From: Tribonema minus
Lineage: Eukaryota; Sar; Xanthophyceae; Tribonematales; Tribonemataceae
Length of the DNA stretch: 64,000 nucleotides
Assembly (NCBI GenBank): GCA_017506865.1
Contig: JAFCMP010000379.1
Span: 496,001-560,000 of the forward strand
Direction: 5' to 3'
In this document: positions 43,823 through 56,404 of the stretch, piece by piece
Layout of the letters: the number at the start of each line of letters is the position of its first letter
Position numbering within the stretch: the first letter of the stretch is position 1
Notes under the pieces: model-generated
The model's database searches: none
What the model was told of the DNA's origin: nothing
Seen by the model: the letters and a program-made list of their open reading frames with translations, nothing else
Made by a program: the position numbers and the translations under genes

Positions 43823-43984
43823 CTCAAGAAGGCTCGCGCCCTGAAGGGTCCCCTCGCCCATAACATATATGCATACACCATGCCCGCGCACCTGGCGCTG
43901 ACCATGGACAACATGCTGGAGTACCTCATGATCGACAAGGATGACTTCTTCACAACCCTGTCTGCTTCAGCAAAGACGGCCTAG
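43823..43984 (+). CDS. Orphan coding-like exon, unrecognised
   Basis: A 53-codon frame after TGA 43820-43822 ends in TAG 43982-43984. It contains KGPLAHNIYAYTMPAHLAL and NMLEYLMIDKDDFFTTLSAS, which look like authentic protein. An AAG acceptor-like site lies at its start. It could be the last exon of a gene whose other exons I cannot find, possibly once linked to the broken BTB gene upstream. No family assigned. Confidence 0.35.
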   Translation, partial: LKKARALKGPLAHNIYAYTMPAHLALTMDNMLEYLMIDKDDFFTTLSASAKTA

Positions 43985-44471
43985 CGAGTCTCGGACGCAG
44001 AGCCGCGGACGACTCTGACTGCGTAAATTGCGTGACTCAATCTTCTGCTTCAGGTCTAAGTGCGAGTGCAACGCTGTAGGTGCAGCGTGTCGCAGCCAAT
44101 GATGGCCTATGCTAGTGTGGCCAATGCTAGTGCAGTCACGGCCGCTGCGCGTGGCAGTGGTGTAACAATGTGTAGGTCAGCAACTCTGCGCTTTACAATA
44201 GCGATTGAGGCAACGCACATTACAGACACTGTCAGCTGCAGTGCGCAAGCTTGCATACCTATGTGACAACAGTATGATGGTCCACGGGGCAGTGAGCCCA
44301 CGCAGCTATCCAGGGTGGCGCGCAGGTGTAAAGCGCATTTGTGGGGATGCCGCAGTGTTTATGGTCAGCGATTGAATGAATGTAATGACGTCCATCAAAA
44401 AACCTCAGGTGTACTTTGTTTGAAACATGACCGCTTGCTGGAATGTGTGATTTGATCACGACACCAACATG

Positions 44472-45118
44472 CTCATGACACACGGCATGTGAATGCGAAC
44501 AGGAAAAGAGGCAGATCAATGGCGACACTTGGAGTGCCGCAAGCACATGTGATTAGCAAGGCATGGCGGCACTGTGTAGGTACGATACCCTAAGGTTGCT
44601 GGAAGTGTGTGAGCAGTGGCACATGATGGGGACACTGTGCTAGAATCACCAAGGCTGTCGTATGTGAATCAAATCAGTATTTGATTATTATTGCCACATG
44701 TTGCCCAGTCTCCAGGGCTTGAAATGCCTCCTGTATCTCGCCCGGTGCTATTGTCCTTGTAGCCACGTTTTCTGCAGCAGCAACAGGAATGGGGTAAAGA
44801 AATTGCAATCACGACGGTGCTGAAGCATGAATGCATTTTCATGTAAATGGGTAAGTACTCTGAATGAATTCCCCTGTGGGACTCCTGGGTGCGACTGTGT
44901 GTAGGGGTAGCATTAGTCCTGCAAGCATGCAATAGGCTTAGAAGCACGCACACCTATCAACACAAGCTCTTTGATTATAGATCATACAGTGTGGCGTTGC
45001 AATGATTCCCTGCTGTCTGCAACAAGTCCTGGCCGGCGTGACATGGTGTAGCATTGTGCAATTTTGGGTGGGCACTTGGCAGTTCTGGATTTTCATAGGA
45101 TACATTTATGATTGAGAC
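44472..45118 (-). repeat. Long dispersed repeat, copy 2 (partner 33743-34416)
   Basis: Same order of blocks as the copy at 33.7 kb and same orientation. The minus-strand peptide conservation is noted there. Both copies end at GATTGAGAC. Confidence 0.75.
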
Positions 45119-45449
45119 GTCGACGCATAGCATGTTCAGGACTGGCTGCGCTCCACATGTGACAAACCTCACACCAGCAGTCCATTTGGCAACCCGAAAC
45201 TTCAACGCTCTCATTGCGGAATACTACGTCTGAAGTACCTTTTTGTGGAGCATATTACAGAATTTTGCTCATTGCGGGTGCACGCTTGATGGTTACGGCA
45301 ATTACACTTGCGGTAGATAGACGCATTACATGCACTTCAAGCAGCACAGGACTGGCGTCGGTCGTCTGTTGCGTCGCCACCTGGACGTGTATCTCTGGCA
45401 GTGTGGAGCAACAGGCGCATGAGCAACAGCCGTCAACATTGCAACACTT

Positions 45450-45512
45450 CTTGTTGAATCTCGCTTAGGGCGCAAAGAAGCCCAGATTGTGGATGTCGAG
45501 CTACTGGCTTGG
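45450..45512 (-). mobile_element. Decayed family A 3'-end remnant
   Basis: The stretch TCTCGCTTAGGGCGCAAAGA and the following AGCCCAGAT...CGAGCTACTG match the reverse complement of the family A 3' UTR with several substitutions. No duplicated flanks are visible. Confidence 0.55.
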
Positions 45513-45554
45513 GCAATATGCTTTTCGTGCAACAGCAAACCCCTCGGCATCAAC

Positions 45555-48500
45555 CTAACGGGTAGCATTTGTACCTGCTGGACGGATTTGTTGCACAAGC
45601 TCCCAGGCAGCCTGGAAGCGCCTCTCCTTGGTCCACCGTGCAGACAAAGCGGCTGGGATATGGCTCACTTGTGAGGCTTTCAGGTTGAGGTGGCTCCGGT
45701 GGAAACTCAGGCCGAGCTTGAGGGGTGCTGGTGTGCTGCCATACCATGAGCCAATTATGATGCTGCCACCGTAGCCTGAAGCAACGACAACCAGCCAGTT
45801 GACATTGTTGAAGGGCGCAAACAAAGCTAGATGATGCCAGCAAGAGGCGCAGCTGCAAATCAGTTTCACAACATCTGGTATACCATCCTCAAACTGCAAG
45901 CATGCATTTGTCGGTACTGAGTGACTCTCCAGTTTTGCCGACGTGCCAGCCTTCAGGGCTTGGCCACCATCAGGGGGGGGCTACGTAGCTGTGAAGGGTG
46001 GGGTGGGGTATTGCAAGCGCAACAGTACGACATTGCAGTACCGATAACTTCAATCGCGTCATCCTCGCTGTGCGCTGAGAGCAATTGCAGGTGTAAGGAA
46101 GTGCAACTTGCTAGCATTGCACCATAACGCTACTTACAAGGTCGTCTGCGAGTAAGCAGCACAGCAATTCAAAGGCGTACATTGATAGCAGCAAGGCAGC
46201 AATCAATGCTGTGACCGATGTTCGTCGAAACAAAGAGTCAGACAATTATTTGCATAGAGCAGCACGTCACCTAAATGAATTAGATGGCGTGCTTCCAAAC
46301 AATTCTGAAGTTGAACTGCTTGTTGAAGAATGAATGATCGATCATCACATCCACCTCTGTTTCACCAGACCTGCAGGTGCAACCAACAATCAGTGAAGCA
46401 GATGGTTTTGCTGCCTCATACGTAGGACACGCCACCTGCGCTCATCAGGCCTGATGACGACATCCACCAAACAGCGCCTTGTCAGAAGGCACTAGCAGGT
46501 TCCTGAATAGAGTCGCAATTAGCTCACCTGTGTTGTCCAGTGCGGATTGAAGGGCTCTGGAGCTACCGGAGACTTCGATGCACGTGTCAAAGGGGCCTGC
46601 TTGGGCTACCTGGTCAGGGGTGATGGCCTCGCTGGCACCCAGTCTGCGATTGGGCAACCAGGGGAAAGGTGTGCACACGTTTTTGTCAAACAGCACGTTT
46701 TTAAGCACTGCTGAAGTGCACAGCACGTTGATGCGGATGCCGCAATGTTGTTGGCTCACATCAATGGCGTTTGGCGGCTTGCGGTGTAAAAATACTATTT
46801 TAATAGGAAATGGTGGGGCTGAAGGCCAACCCCCAGATATCTTGCAAATGACAAGTTTCATTGTGTCCATGCTTTCACCCGCTGCTGGTGAGGACAGCAA
46901 TCAGCACACAGAGTTCGTACGGCCCTCAGATGACTGTACATACACCACGCTGCTTCATTCTTTGTGAGTTGGCAATTCACTGCGTGTTTAGCGGTATGGC
47001 AACTCCATCGTGCTGCTGCTGAAATGCGACAAGCATGCTGCACGGGCGCCATGCTATGTAGAGGTAGCAGCGCCGTGGCAATCTTATACGCTCAGCACAT
47101 TATGTGCATGCTGTGCTGTTTCATACAATTCCTAATGCTTCCAGCAGTGCTTTTCTATGCCAAGGTTTACCGTGAAGTTGCAGTGTCTGAGAGGGAGGGG
47201 AGGGTCGTATGTACAACGCCCGCGCTGTTCATGGAATTATGTGTTCAATGCAGTGCAGCAAACCAATGCGTGGTCTGAAAAATACAACCAGAAGGGAATG
47301 ACGCTGTACAGTCAGTCCATAAGCACCAGTGTTGCTACCTGCACCAGCCAAGAGCGCGCACCTGACGACTGGTGTGCGTGTGGCCAGGTAGAAGTATTTG
47401 CAGAGGTATCAAGTGTCGATGCGTGACAACAGATAGAAGTATGGCATGAATGACCTTGAAACACCGCACTGTGCTCTGTCTGCCGCAAAGATGGGCCAGA
47501 CCAGGGCCTTTGAGCAGTACTTGATCCTGCTTAGCCCAAGTGCTACCCTCCCTTCTTTGTTTCATCAACCATAATGTGGAGCAGACAGAAGTAGTGCATG
47601 ACACTGCTCACGAGCCAACCCTGCACGGGGTGAATGCAGTGCAATTCAATGCGCTGCTTCTTTGATATCATGTTGCATGGTCATGGTGAAGAAATGGAGT
47701 GGCATTGCACTGCACTGTCCTCGAAGTCCCTGACCTGAGCGCTGCTGACGTACATACATACATACATACATGCGTGCAGCACTGACCTGAGCGCTGCTTG
47801 CCTTCGGTCGTCCAGCAAGTCAACGGCTATGACTTTGCCGCCGCCTGGCCCTGCATGAGCCATGCCCAGAATGGCTGTCACCAGAAGCCTGTGCACAAGG
47901 CACAATCATTGCATGGGATGACCTATATTAAATGATTACAGACGACGTGCGGTGGCAGCTCAGATGTGCAAAAAAGGTAGAGCATGTACCAAGCATAGAG
48001 ATATGTACAACATGATGGACCTTAGCCTGCTGACCGCCGGTGTGGTCAGCATGATTCCCCAGATGAGACAACAAAATTGCGAGCAGCAACGCCTGTACCA
48101 AGAAGCAGCAACGCATGTTGCCAATAACAATAACAAAAGTTGCAATCACAATGCGCGGGGCTTCAAATGAGGCACTCCGCAATCTGAGTTGTATCTCACC
48201 CAATCAGGCCCTGTCCAAACACCGCCACCTTCTCTCCGAGTACCACGCGTGCGTCCTGTACCAGAGACAGGGCAGTTTCGACAGCAGGCAGGAAGCACGC
48301 ATCCTCTGCCGATATCCCCTGCATCCGCACAAGCACCACAGCACCAATCATGGTCACGATGCATGGCGATGCCTCGTGGTAACACCTGACGCAACAAACA
48401 CAACACATACTTTGTTCTTCGTTTTGAAGCAGATGTGACAATTGCCTGACGCATTTTGTGCATGGAACAGCATATGGTATCTGTCACTCATTGACATGGG

Positions 48501-51500
48501 GTAGCTGAAAATCCATGTTGCAGACGACTTATAGTATACTTTGTAGACGCACGGCAACAGGAAGTCAGCACTACGGCCATTACAAGCAGGGCGTGCTGAC
48601 CTCCGGTACGGGCATGACACTGCTAGCGTCCACAGCTGCCATGGAGGCATGCGGCGCAAATGCAAACATCAGCTGTCCCAGCAGTGCAGCGCTGCCCTCA
48701 ACCTCCTCACCACATGCAACAACGCGTCCCACAAGGCTGCAAGGAAGAGTGCACCAGGTCATGTGTGCTGTTGTCAGTATCAGTGCGGGTGACTCTGATG
48801 CTGTCAGTTCCTGAGCATAAAGTGCACTGTGAGCCAACCAAGCACTGTTGAAGCAAGCACTGTTCAGCAGCCTATGTCTGTCTCCATTGCAACACAAGCT
48901 CTGTGTAAGGAATTAGGTCTTCACAACTACATAGTGTATCTGCGTCTGGCATGCGCTGTGTTGTCCGTCCATCGAGGTATGCCTAGTCCATGTGCACAGC
49001 ATTTCAGCTTGGTTCAAGGTGCAGAGGCAGCAGCTAATCTGAAGGGTTCGTGCACTGCACGGTGTCATTTTCAGTCTGCAGCGCTCATGCACATACTGTT
49101 CGTCAGCATCAGCATTGGTTGGAATGCACAATGCAAGGCCCCACTTGACATCGCTGATCATCACAACGCAAACGCCGTGAAGTGTTCGCCATACATGAAA
49201 ACATATACTTCTACTTCAAGGCACATGCACATGAATGCATACCTGTAGCCATATCTCAGTGGGTACTGCATCTTGTTGTCTGCCATGCCAGCTATGGTAG
49301 TGTCAAGTTGCTGCTCAGCATCATCCTCAAAGTCACCCTTGAACACCTGCTCCATTGCACAGCGATGCACAACAACATAATTCATGAGCGAGACGCATCA
49401 CAGCGCAGGAAGCACTTGTTGCTGTGTCATCTCAAGCGCATGTCATTGTGCCCTGTGGCCAAACTGGGCACGGTAGAGGACAGTATGCATAAACTTGCGC
49501 ACTTTTATACGGAACTTGACAACTTTGCTATACGAAGTACTTGAACACTTGCGGAGGAATGCATGTATGCACCGCATATTGCAACAACAAAAACAGATTC
49601 ACCACCGTGAGCAAGAAATAGCGTGTTCAACACATGGCAAGCTGCAAAGCATGAGCGGGCAGGTTTGCAACAATCGTCCTACTAGTGACGACTGTAGCCA
49701 TTACAGTGTCAGCAAACTCGTATGCAGCAGTGCCCGATCATTCCAGGCCATGCTCTGCAATTTGCAGCTAGGTCAATGCATGTATCATCACGTACGCTTG
49801 CTGTGGACAAGCCCAGCCGAGACACTGTTGGTTCACAAGCCATGTATGGGCTTCTCACCTTCATTTCTGTGCCCGAGCTGATGCTGGAGCACACCGTTTC
49901 CAGTAGCACCTGCTTGGGCCCCAGCACCAGTGCTTCCGCACTGTCAAGAGATGGGCCGCGCTGCACACGCCCTTGCTTGCCTTCAACGCGCCTTGGCCCG
50001 GTGAACTCTATGTACGTGTATGTTCGCTGCGCCGGTGTGCCGCTGCTGCTGCTGCTACTGCTGCTGCTGCTGTTGGTGGCGGCGCTGCTGGCACCCCCTC
50101 TAAGCGTGACGCTGGCTGCCGCTGCGGTCGTGTCAGGCAACTCTGATGGAGGCAGCTCTTCTGTACCTGTGTAGCAACGGCACACATCGATGCAGCAGCG
50201 TTCAAATGCGGGAGGTTGCAAGTGTTTGTACTTCACACCAGGCATGGGCGTACCAAGAACTTTGGATGGCAGACGATCTTAAAGACACGCGCAATGTATG
50301 CGTGATGCAAAGAGTCGCTTGCAGGTTCTGCTCTCTGGCTGCGCTCGCTCAATGGCTGCTCTCCTCACCTTGGCTCGCACTGTCACTACGCGCGTACGCG
50401 CAGGCCAGTATGTCCACGTTGCAGGCCCTGATGGTGGGCCTGTTGCTGTGCATGCGCCCCACCCATCGCGATGCGCTCATGGCGTGATTCACAGACAAGC
50501 GGTGCAGCGTGCCTAGCCCCATGAAGTGCAGCATGCAGCGCCACATGTAGGGGTGTGCGTCAGGGTGGATGACCCAGTCGGAGGGGGCGGTGCTGAGCAC
50601 TGACATGCCGTGATGCGACAGCGCCTGCGTGCAGATGGTGAGGGGAGTGAAGGGGGGTTGAGGCCTGCGAGAGCATCATACGTTAGGTGGTACAAGAAAG
50701 ACGCGGTGAACGGACTGACAATGTCTTACTGACCATGGCCATGATGACAAAACTGATTGCGAAATGTGACTTGTGAGTACAAAGTGTGACCGGAAACCTA
50801 ATGTGTAGCTACTGTACGTATGGCAATGTGGGGGCCCATGCATTCAGTGTTGGGCCATCTGGTAGGAATGCCACGTTTACAGGCCCTCAAAGGCGCCCAG
50901 TGCGGTCCAGTCTGTGGCTACGGCCGGGTTAGGGTTAGGGATGTTGCCATAGCAGCGCAAGATCACACACACAGCAGCAAAATCCACACTTCTTCCTGAT
51001 TACCTGGAATGCTCGACGCCCATGCCGTGCCACGCAGGCATGTTGTGTGCTCACCTGCTTGAAGCGATCTACGTCCAAGTGGTGTCCTTGGTCACCAGTG
51101 AGGCTCTCATGGTAATACTCCATCACTTGCTCATCGGACGGGCACTCATCCTCCTGAGGAGCACGAACAAACAGGCATTTGTCAAATAGGAGAATGTACC
51201 GCGTGAGCTTGAGCAGGTGTCACAGTGTAGAATACCGTAACCGCTTGACAAGTTGTCCTTATGATGCAGCACCGCTCGCATTGTTAAGAGCATGGCAACA
51301 TGTACTTCACATGGGCTACATGCTCGTGGGGCTCTGAAGCCTTAAGGGCACACTCAGTACACAGGCTCACCTCAGGGGCAGATGGCTCCATGACAGTACG
51401 CCCGGTAAATGATATGGGAAAGTAGAGCAGGGTGCTGTGCTGGTGGTCCCAATGTTCTGTAAGAGCACTGAGCACTTGTGCCAGCTCTGCTGGGTCAAAA

Positions 51501-53653
51501 AGGTCAACAAGGCAGCAGCCTATGATGAGGTGTGGGGTGGCCCTCACTGAACCGCCTGTCCCTGTGGTTTGTGTGAAGAGGCTGTCCTTGGACGCATGTC
51601 GGATGTCACGTGCGTGCACGTGCACCACAACCTCCACGTCTGCAGGAGGCAAGTGCAGCGAGATCGAAGTTTGTGAGACAGCAGCAGGGTTGATATCTTG
51701 AGATTTGCAAAGGGCCAAGGTGCAGCACTACGCAAAGTGTTTTGACTGCGTGCGTATAGCTGGCGTTAGTACAATACCTGTGGCCCATGGGACGCGGTCA
51801 TAAACTCAAGACAATACGAGAAGGTGCTCATCATATTGTGCGAGCAGCATCAACACCAATGGATTGGCATGACTGCAACACCAGCCATACAACTGGCTCA
51901 CGTGACATTGTATCCATCCTACCCTCAGACTACAGGTATCTGCATCACAGAGCAAGTCAGATCGTGAACACAGAGTCTGTAGCGCTTCTGCACCTCACAA
52001 CTAGTTAAATATATGCACTCTGACTGCTAATACTTTGACAACTGCCCAGATAGATATGAGTCCCATGTACCAGCTGACACCCGCCCGAGGCCTATCGTCT
52101 AGTGTTTCTTCAAGTGCCTTCAAAGGTGTGATGAAACCAAACGTCAATTCATTACGACGTTCTGTCGCTTCAGCAGTGCATACATCAGACAGAGCCCCAA
52201 ACAATGCTAGTATACTCCCAAGCTGCATTGCTGCTTGGCCACTCACCATGCCCCCCAGGACTTGCAGCGATTTTGGCAAAAGCAGCCAGGCTGCTCTGCT
52301 CATGCTCAGCAGCAGCACCAGCTGCACTGGCCACGGGCAGAAAACCCATATTGGCGAGCTTGCTCGCAATAGCAGCTTGCAGGGCAGGCTCGCTTTCAAA
52401 TGCCACGTACTCAACGCGTCTGAAACCGCCTTGCAGCGTCAGCACCTTGTCGAGCATGGAAAGCAGCCCTGCGCCAATGTCCAGGACTCTGAGCGTTGCC
52501 ACTCCTGTGACAGCACTAAAGTCTTCTTCGGATACCTGAACCAACGCACACAAGCATGCACACGCAATGACCATGTGAGTTTCAAAGCCTAAGACCTGCT
52601 ACCATCTCTAAGTGCCTGTGGAGTCTGCCTGCACCACCTGAAATGTGCGCAGCAACAGACGAACACGCAAGCTTTGATATGTATCCAATACGGTGATCGA
52701 GGCTCCTAGACCACATGCATGACAGGTGAAGATGCACGGAATGCCATGTGATCCGACAGTTGAAGATGCACGACATCGTCGACATGCAATGTGATCCAAA
52801 CAGCAGGTGAGGCACTCAAAACGAGCATATAGGCAATTCCGCAACATTAGTTCTGGCAGTCCTGCACCTGGTCATATATCTGTGACAATTATCTGTTCAT
52901 ATGTGATGCCTTGTGTAATCTGATGCAGCATTTATCTTTTCAAGCCTGATGGCTGAGTTCAAGGGCTAGGCATGGGGGATTCCTTATGTTACCTGCTGTG
53001 CAAGCTGATTCCACAGGGATTGGCTGCAAGACGCCTGGTCTACCACATTCTTGCTCTGCAGATAGCGCACGCTGTCAAACTGTTGAGAACACGAGCAAAG
53101 CAGCAGGAACAATGACGCTGTTAGACTAAGCCAACATGGCTTGCGCAGGTGGTACTCGTTGCAGGTGCAAAGTCGTGCGAAGCATTTTCAATTGTTAACA
53201 ATCATAGGCGTAGATGTCATGACATGCTGTGATACCACTGTGATCTGCAAAATAATTATTGACGCAAGCGCCATCAGTGTTGTGCATACCCGCGATCTGC
53301 TACAAAACCGCCACAGAAGACACGAAGCCAATGGTGATACAAGACCTGGCGCACAGACTCAAGGGGAGTGCACCGCAGGCATGCTCGACAAAGCATACGC
53401 TTCACCAGAAAAAAAGACGAACAAGTCATGGGTTTGGGATGAAAAAGCCCAGCAACACCACTGTGATGTTACTGTAGATATTATATACTCATGAGTCATG
53501 CATGTATGTACATGAGGTATATGCCAGCAAATTGTGCACAAGTATAATGCAAGGCAGCGACAACCATACCTGCCATTCAGGTGATGCCGCAACTGCCCTG
53601 AGTGACCTGCAGGGCAGACCAATCAAGCGCAACACCTCCAGGGGTGAAAGCAT
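45555..53653 (-). CDS. SAM methyltransferase fused to a zinc-type MDR dehydrogenase
   Basis: Thirteen exons join in frame to 729 codons: 53570-53653, 52993-53079, 52247-52535, 51371-51639, 51055-51153, 50369-50624, 49859-50166, 49243-49346, 48601-48736, 48200-48318, 47787-47888, 46528-46643, 45555-45775. Residues 1-361 are a class I SAM methyltransferase: motif I VLDIGAGLLSM, VEYVAFESEPAL, then LIIGCCLVDL and LLYFPISFTG. A linker with ten Ser residues (about 393-403) follows. An MDR dehydrogenase comes next, with IEFTGPRRVE, SSISSGTEMK, YGYSLVGRVVACG, LPAVETALSLV, nucleotide-binding VFGQGLIG (577-584), SWYG and FHRSHLNLKASQVS. The two halves join across one phase-1 intron (50369/50166). No signal peptide, so probably cytosolic. 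Substrate unknown. In bacteria related dehydrogenases can, from memory, lie near methyltransferase and pterin genes. The last about 35 residues usual for the dehydrogenase are absent. ATG 53653 is the best start but is not proven. Confidence 0.84.
47730..47798. repeat. (ACAT)n microsatellite flanked by a duplicated splice-donor segment
   Basis: An ACAT run of six units (47750-47772) is bracketed by CTGACCTGAGCGCTGCT at 47730 and 47782. On the minus strand this segment is the exon end and donor (GCAGCGCTCAG/GTCAG) of the exon ending at 47787, so a second donor copy lies 52 bases into the intron. Confidence 0.85.
50926..50940. repeat. Short interstitial TTAGGG tract
   Basis: GGGTTAGGGTTAGGG sits in the intron between exons 50369-50624 and 51055-51153. 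Confidence 0.8.
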
Positions 53654-54333
53654 GACACGTGAACATTGCGGGTGTACACAGCACCATCAGTGACCTGCAC
53701 TTCAAAAGAGCATGCAAAATACGGGCTATATTGCAGTAACGCACTTGTTGTCGTGCTGAAAGACCAAATGATTACCTTCAACAAAGCGTGTCTGCAGGAC
53801 TCGGTGGCACATCATTAAAACAATACGGTGGGCTGGTCATGGCATATCTGACCCGAAGTATCATTGGTGCCCTCAACAGAGCAAACAGCCAGCACACACA
53901 AACGCCGGCCTATACGGGCAAGGTTTCCAGTAGGCAGGCGGTCGAATGAAGCAGTGAATCAACAGCCTTAGTAACAGGCAGAGGGTTAGAATGTCCTCAT
54001 GTCTTATGTTCCACGTCGAATTGGGCGCTTCACTCACTTCTGGTGAGCTGAAAGGCTGGAGCTAACATATGTAGCTAAGCTGCTTGCCAGACAGCAACAA
54101 TTCATCACTACGATATCGCTGCTGAGATCGCTGCTGCCAGTGGTACCATTTTCAGCCAAACATTCCCCTGTACAGTTGTTGAACACGCACAGCACTACAA
54201 AGGGCAACCTCAAGTACTGCGTTCGAACACCAGTTGTGGTCCTCTGCATTACGGTTTGGCAGCCGCACAGTGTCAACGCTCATCAGCAAAGTCACAACTT
54301 CAAGTTGCTGTACATAACATGTTGCCTTGCCAC
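53654..54333. other. Spacer between two minus-strand genes
   Basis: About 680 bp between the end of the HAD gene and the proposed start of the methyltransferase-dehydrogenase. It must hold the promoter of the latter. No further exon recognised. Confidence 0.45.
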
Positions 54334-56404
54334 CTATTCCATGCATGCCAGCTCTTGAAAGAGAGTTTCCAAATTTCTGAGCAGGAGAGTTGCCACATGC
54401 GATAACTGGTCTTGAGTAGTAGCTGCATTGAGGAAAGTCTGTGATGGCTCCAAGTCAGAGGTGACTCATCTAGCATTACCACTGCCATCGATCAAGGTCT
54501 CATAGTCAGGCAGCGAAGGACAGATTCCATCATGTTGCACTACAAATTGCAGAGCAGCCATGATGACGTCGTTCAGATGCCAAATAACGTCAAAACTGGC
54601 CACGCTCACCTAGCAAGTGCAGTCGGCAGGTCAGCTGCACGATCCATGACTTCACTGTGCGTGCAGTGGTCCTCAGAAGTCGCTTCGTGTGGTGCCAGCA
54701 ATACTGCCTCAAACCCGCACCCCGCACGCGCCACCTCAAGGTTAGCCCGGCTGTCATCCACCAGCGTCACCTGCCAGCCCTGCTCCACGGGGTGACTCTC
54801 CACAACGCGCTGGTAGAAGAGGGGGTTCGCCTTGGTGAAGCCTCCCGTTGTGTCTGGGCAGAGTATGCCGGACCAGTGGACATCTGCCAAGCCCAGTGCT
54901 CGCAGGACGCGTAGCACGTGGCGCCGCGGCGAGTTTGAGGCAACGTACTTGCTGCACGGCACGTGCCTCAGCAGCCGTGTCCAGCCGATGCGATGTCTGT
55001 ACCCCGTGGCGTCGCCCCGGGATGAGCTGCTGTACTGGGGGTACAGTCCCGAGAGGTCTATGTCTTTGTATACTGAGTGATAGAAAGCTTGAACCTGTGC
55101 TGGGGTGACCAAGCCCTCGGCCTGCAGGCCCTCGATTGTGGAACCATACCTGGTGAGCAGTGGCGGCGGCAGCGGCAACAACAAGCATGCCATTTGAGTA
55201 CCCTTGTACATACCCTATGCTCAAGGCCAGCAGCGTCAGATCAAGAGCTCCCTCTTGTGAATATAGGGAGCATCCATGTGACACACAGCGGCAGCGCAAC
55301 CCCAGCGATGGCATAACTGGGTCATTGACAAGTGCGAGTGTACACAGGGCAGGTCTGACAGTCCTATGCGACAAGTGTGAGCAGCGAGAGTTTCACAGCA
55401 AAGTGGTTTGCTTCCTGCTACAGTACCAGCACGGCGCATCAGCCAGACAAAGACGGCACACTCGGTCAGCATCAGGTTGTCAACCCGACATAAAGGAGGC
55501 GGAAATAAAGCCCAGAGTGGTAGGACCAGGCACTATTTAGTCAACAGCTCATGGCGACTCATGGTACACAGTAAGCTCAGCTGTAGGGCTAGGGCAGCAG
55601 TGGCCTCATGCCCCGTGCCCTGTGACAGGACATAGCCAATGCCCAATTGCCGATGTTCAATGGTGGGGCACGCACGTGCTTGAAACTGACATGATGGTGA
55701 TCGGTGGCACAGCCGCGGCTCGACACACCATATATGCATCGAGCCCGCTGCACGAAAAGCAAAGATTGATGATTTTGGACTCGATGTTGGACGCGACTCA
55801 ACAACTGCAGTAATACTTTGTAGCCAATCCAATCTGACAAACCATTAAGTTGCACCTTGACTGTAGCCGCTGTGATCACAGCTCTGAGAAAGTTGCTGTT
55901 GTCTCCTTACAATTTGTGCGACAATCACTGCAAAAGCGTTTTTGACGACTTGAAGTAGCCAATCAAGCTCTACTGCAAATGAAACATTACCATCATCGTC
56001 TTTCTGCCCGTACAAGTGCGCATGGGCAAGGTCACCTCTGCACGTCCTTCATCACCCGCAGAGAGCAACAACTAGAAGTGTTGTGGTGCAAGTGTGTGCA
56101 TACTACCATGAAAAATTCGCGTATGGTACCACAAAGCGTCTTTAGGGCCGTCATTGACTTGCCTGTGGTGCAGCTGATCGCACTGCTGAGGTGTAATGGA
56201 TAGCTCCTGCTCCACGAATCGATGAATGTTGGCCACAATCTGCTGCTCGACTCCAGCCTCTGGGCCATAGAGGGTGCCATCGACGTCAAGCAGTAGTACC
56301 CGCTTCGCGCCTTGCGGTGCTGCTATATGGTGCTGTACTGCAAGAGCTCGATGTCCAGCACTGAGAGCTGGCAGCGCCGCCAGCCAGCACCATCTTCCAC
56401 GCAT
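54334..56404 (-). CDS. HAD-superfamily phosphatase, pyrimidine 5'-nucleotidase type
   Basis: Three exons (56163-56404, 54610-55149, 54334-54376) encode 274 aa. Motif I is LLLDVDGTLYG: D40 is the nucleophile and D42 the acid/base. YGSTIEGL matches the YGTTL(x)GL signature of the SDT1/PHM8-type pyrimidine nucleotidases. Motif II is the KYVASNS serine region, motif III the Lys in FTKANPLF, and motif IV VTLVDDSRANLEVA. These enzymes dephosphorylate nucleoside monophosphates such as UMP or CMP. The start at 56404 gives a hydrophobic leader (WLAALPALSAGHRALA) that may be a signal peptide, so organellar or secretory location is possible. Intron 1 has a perfect GC donor (AG/GCAAGT). An alternative end is a TGA directly after the second exon's donor, but the spliced terminal exon fits in phase. 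Specificity is inferred from family. Confidence 0.88.

Noticed and set aside
47730..47798. CRISPR-like direct repeats
   Set aside because: Only two copies around a microsatellite in a eukaryotic gene, and they coincide with a splice donor.
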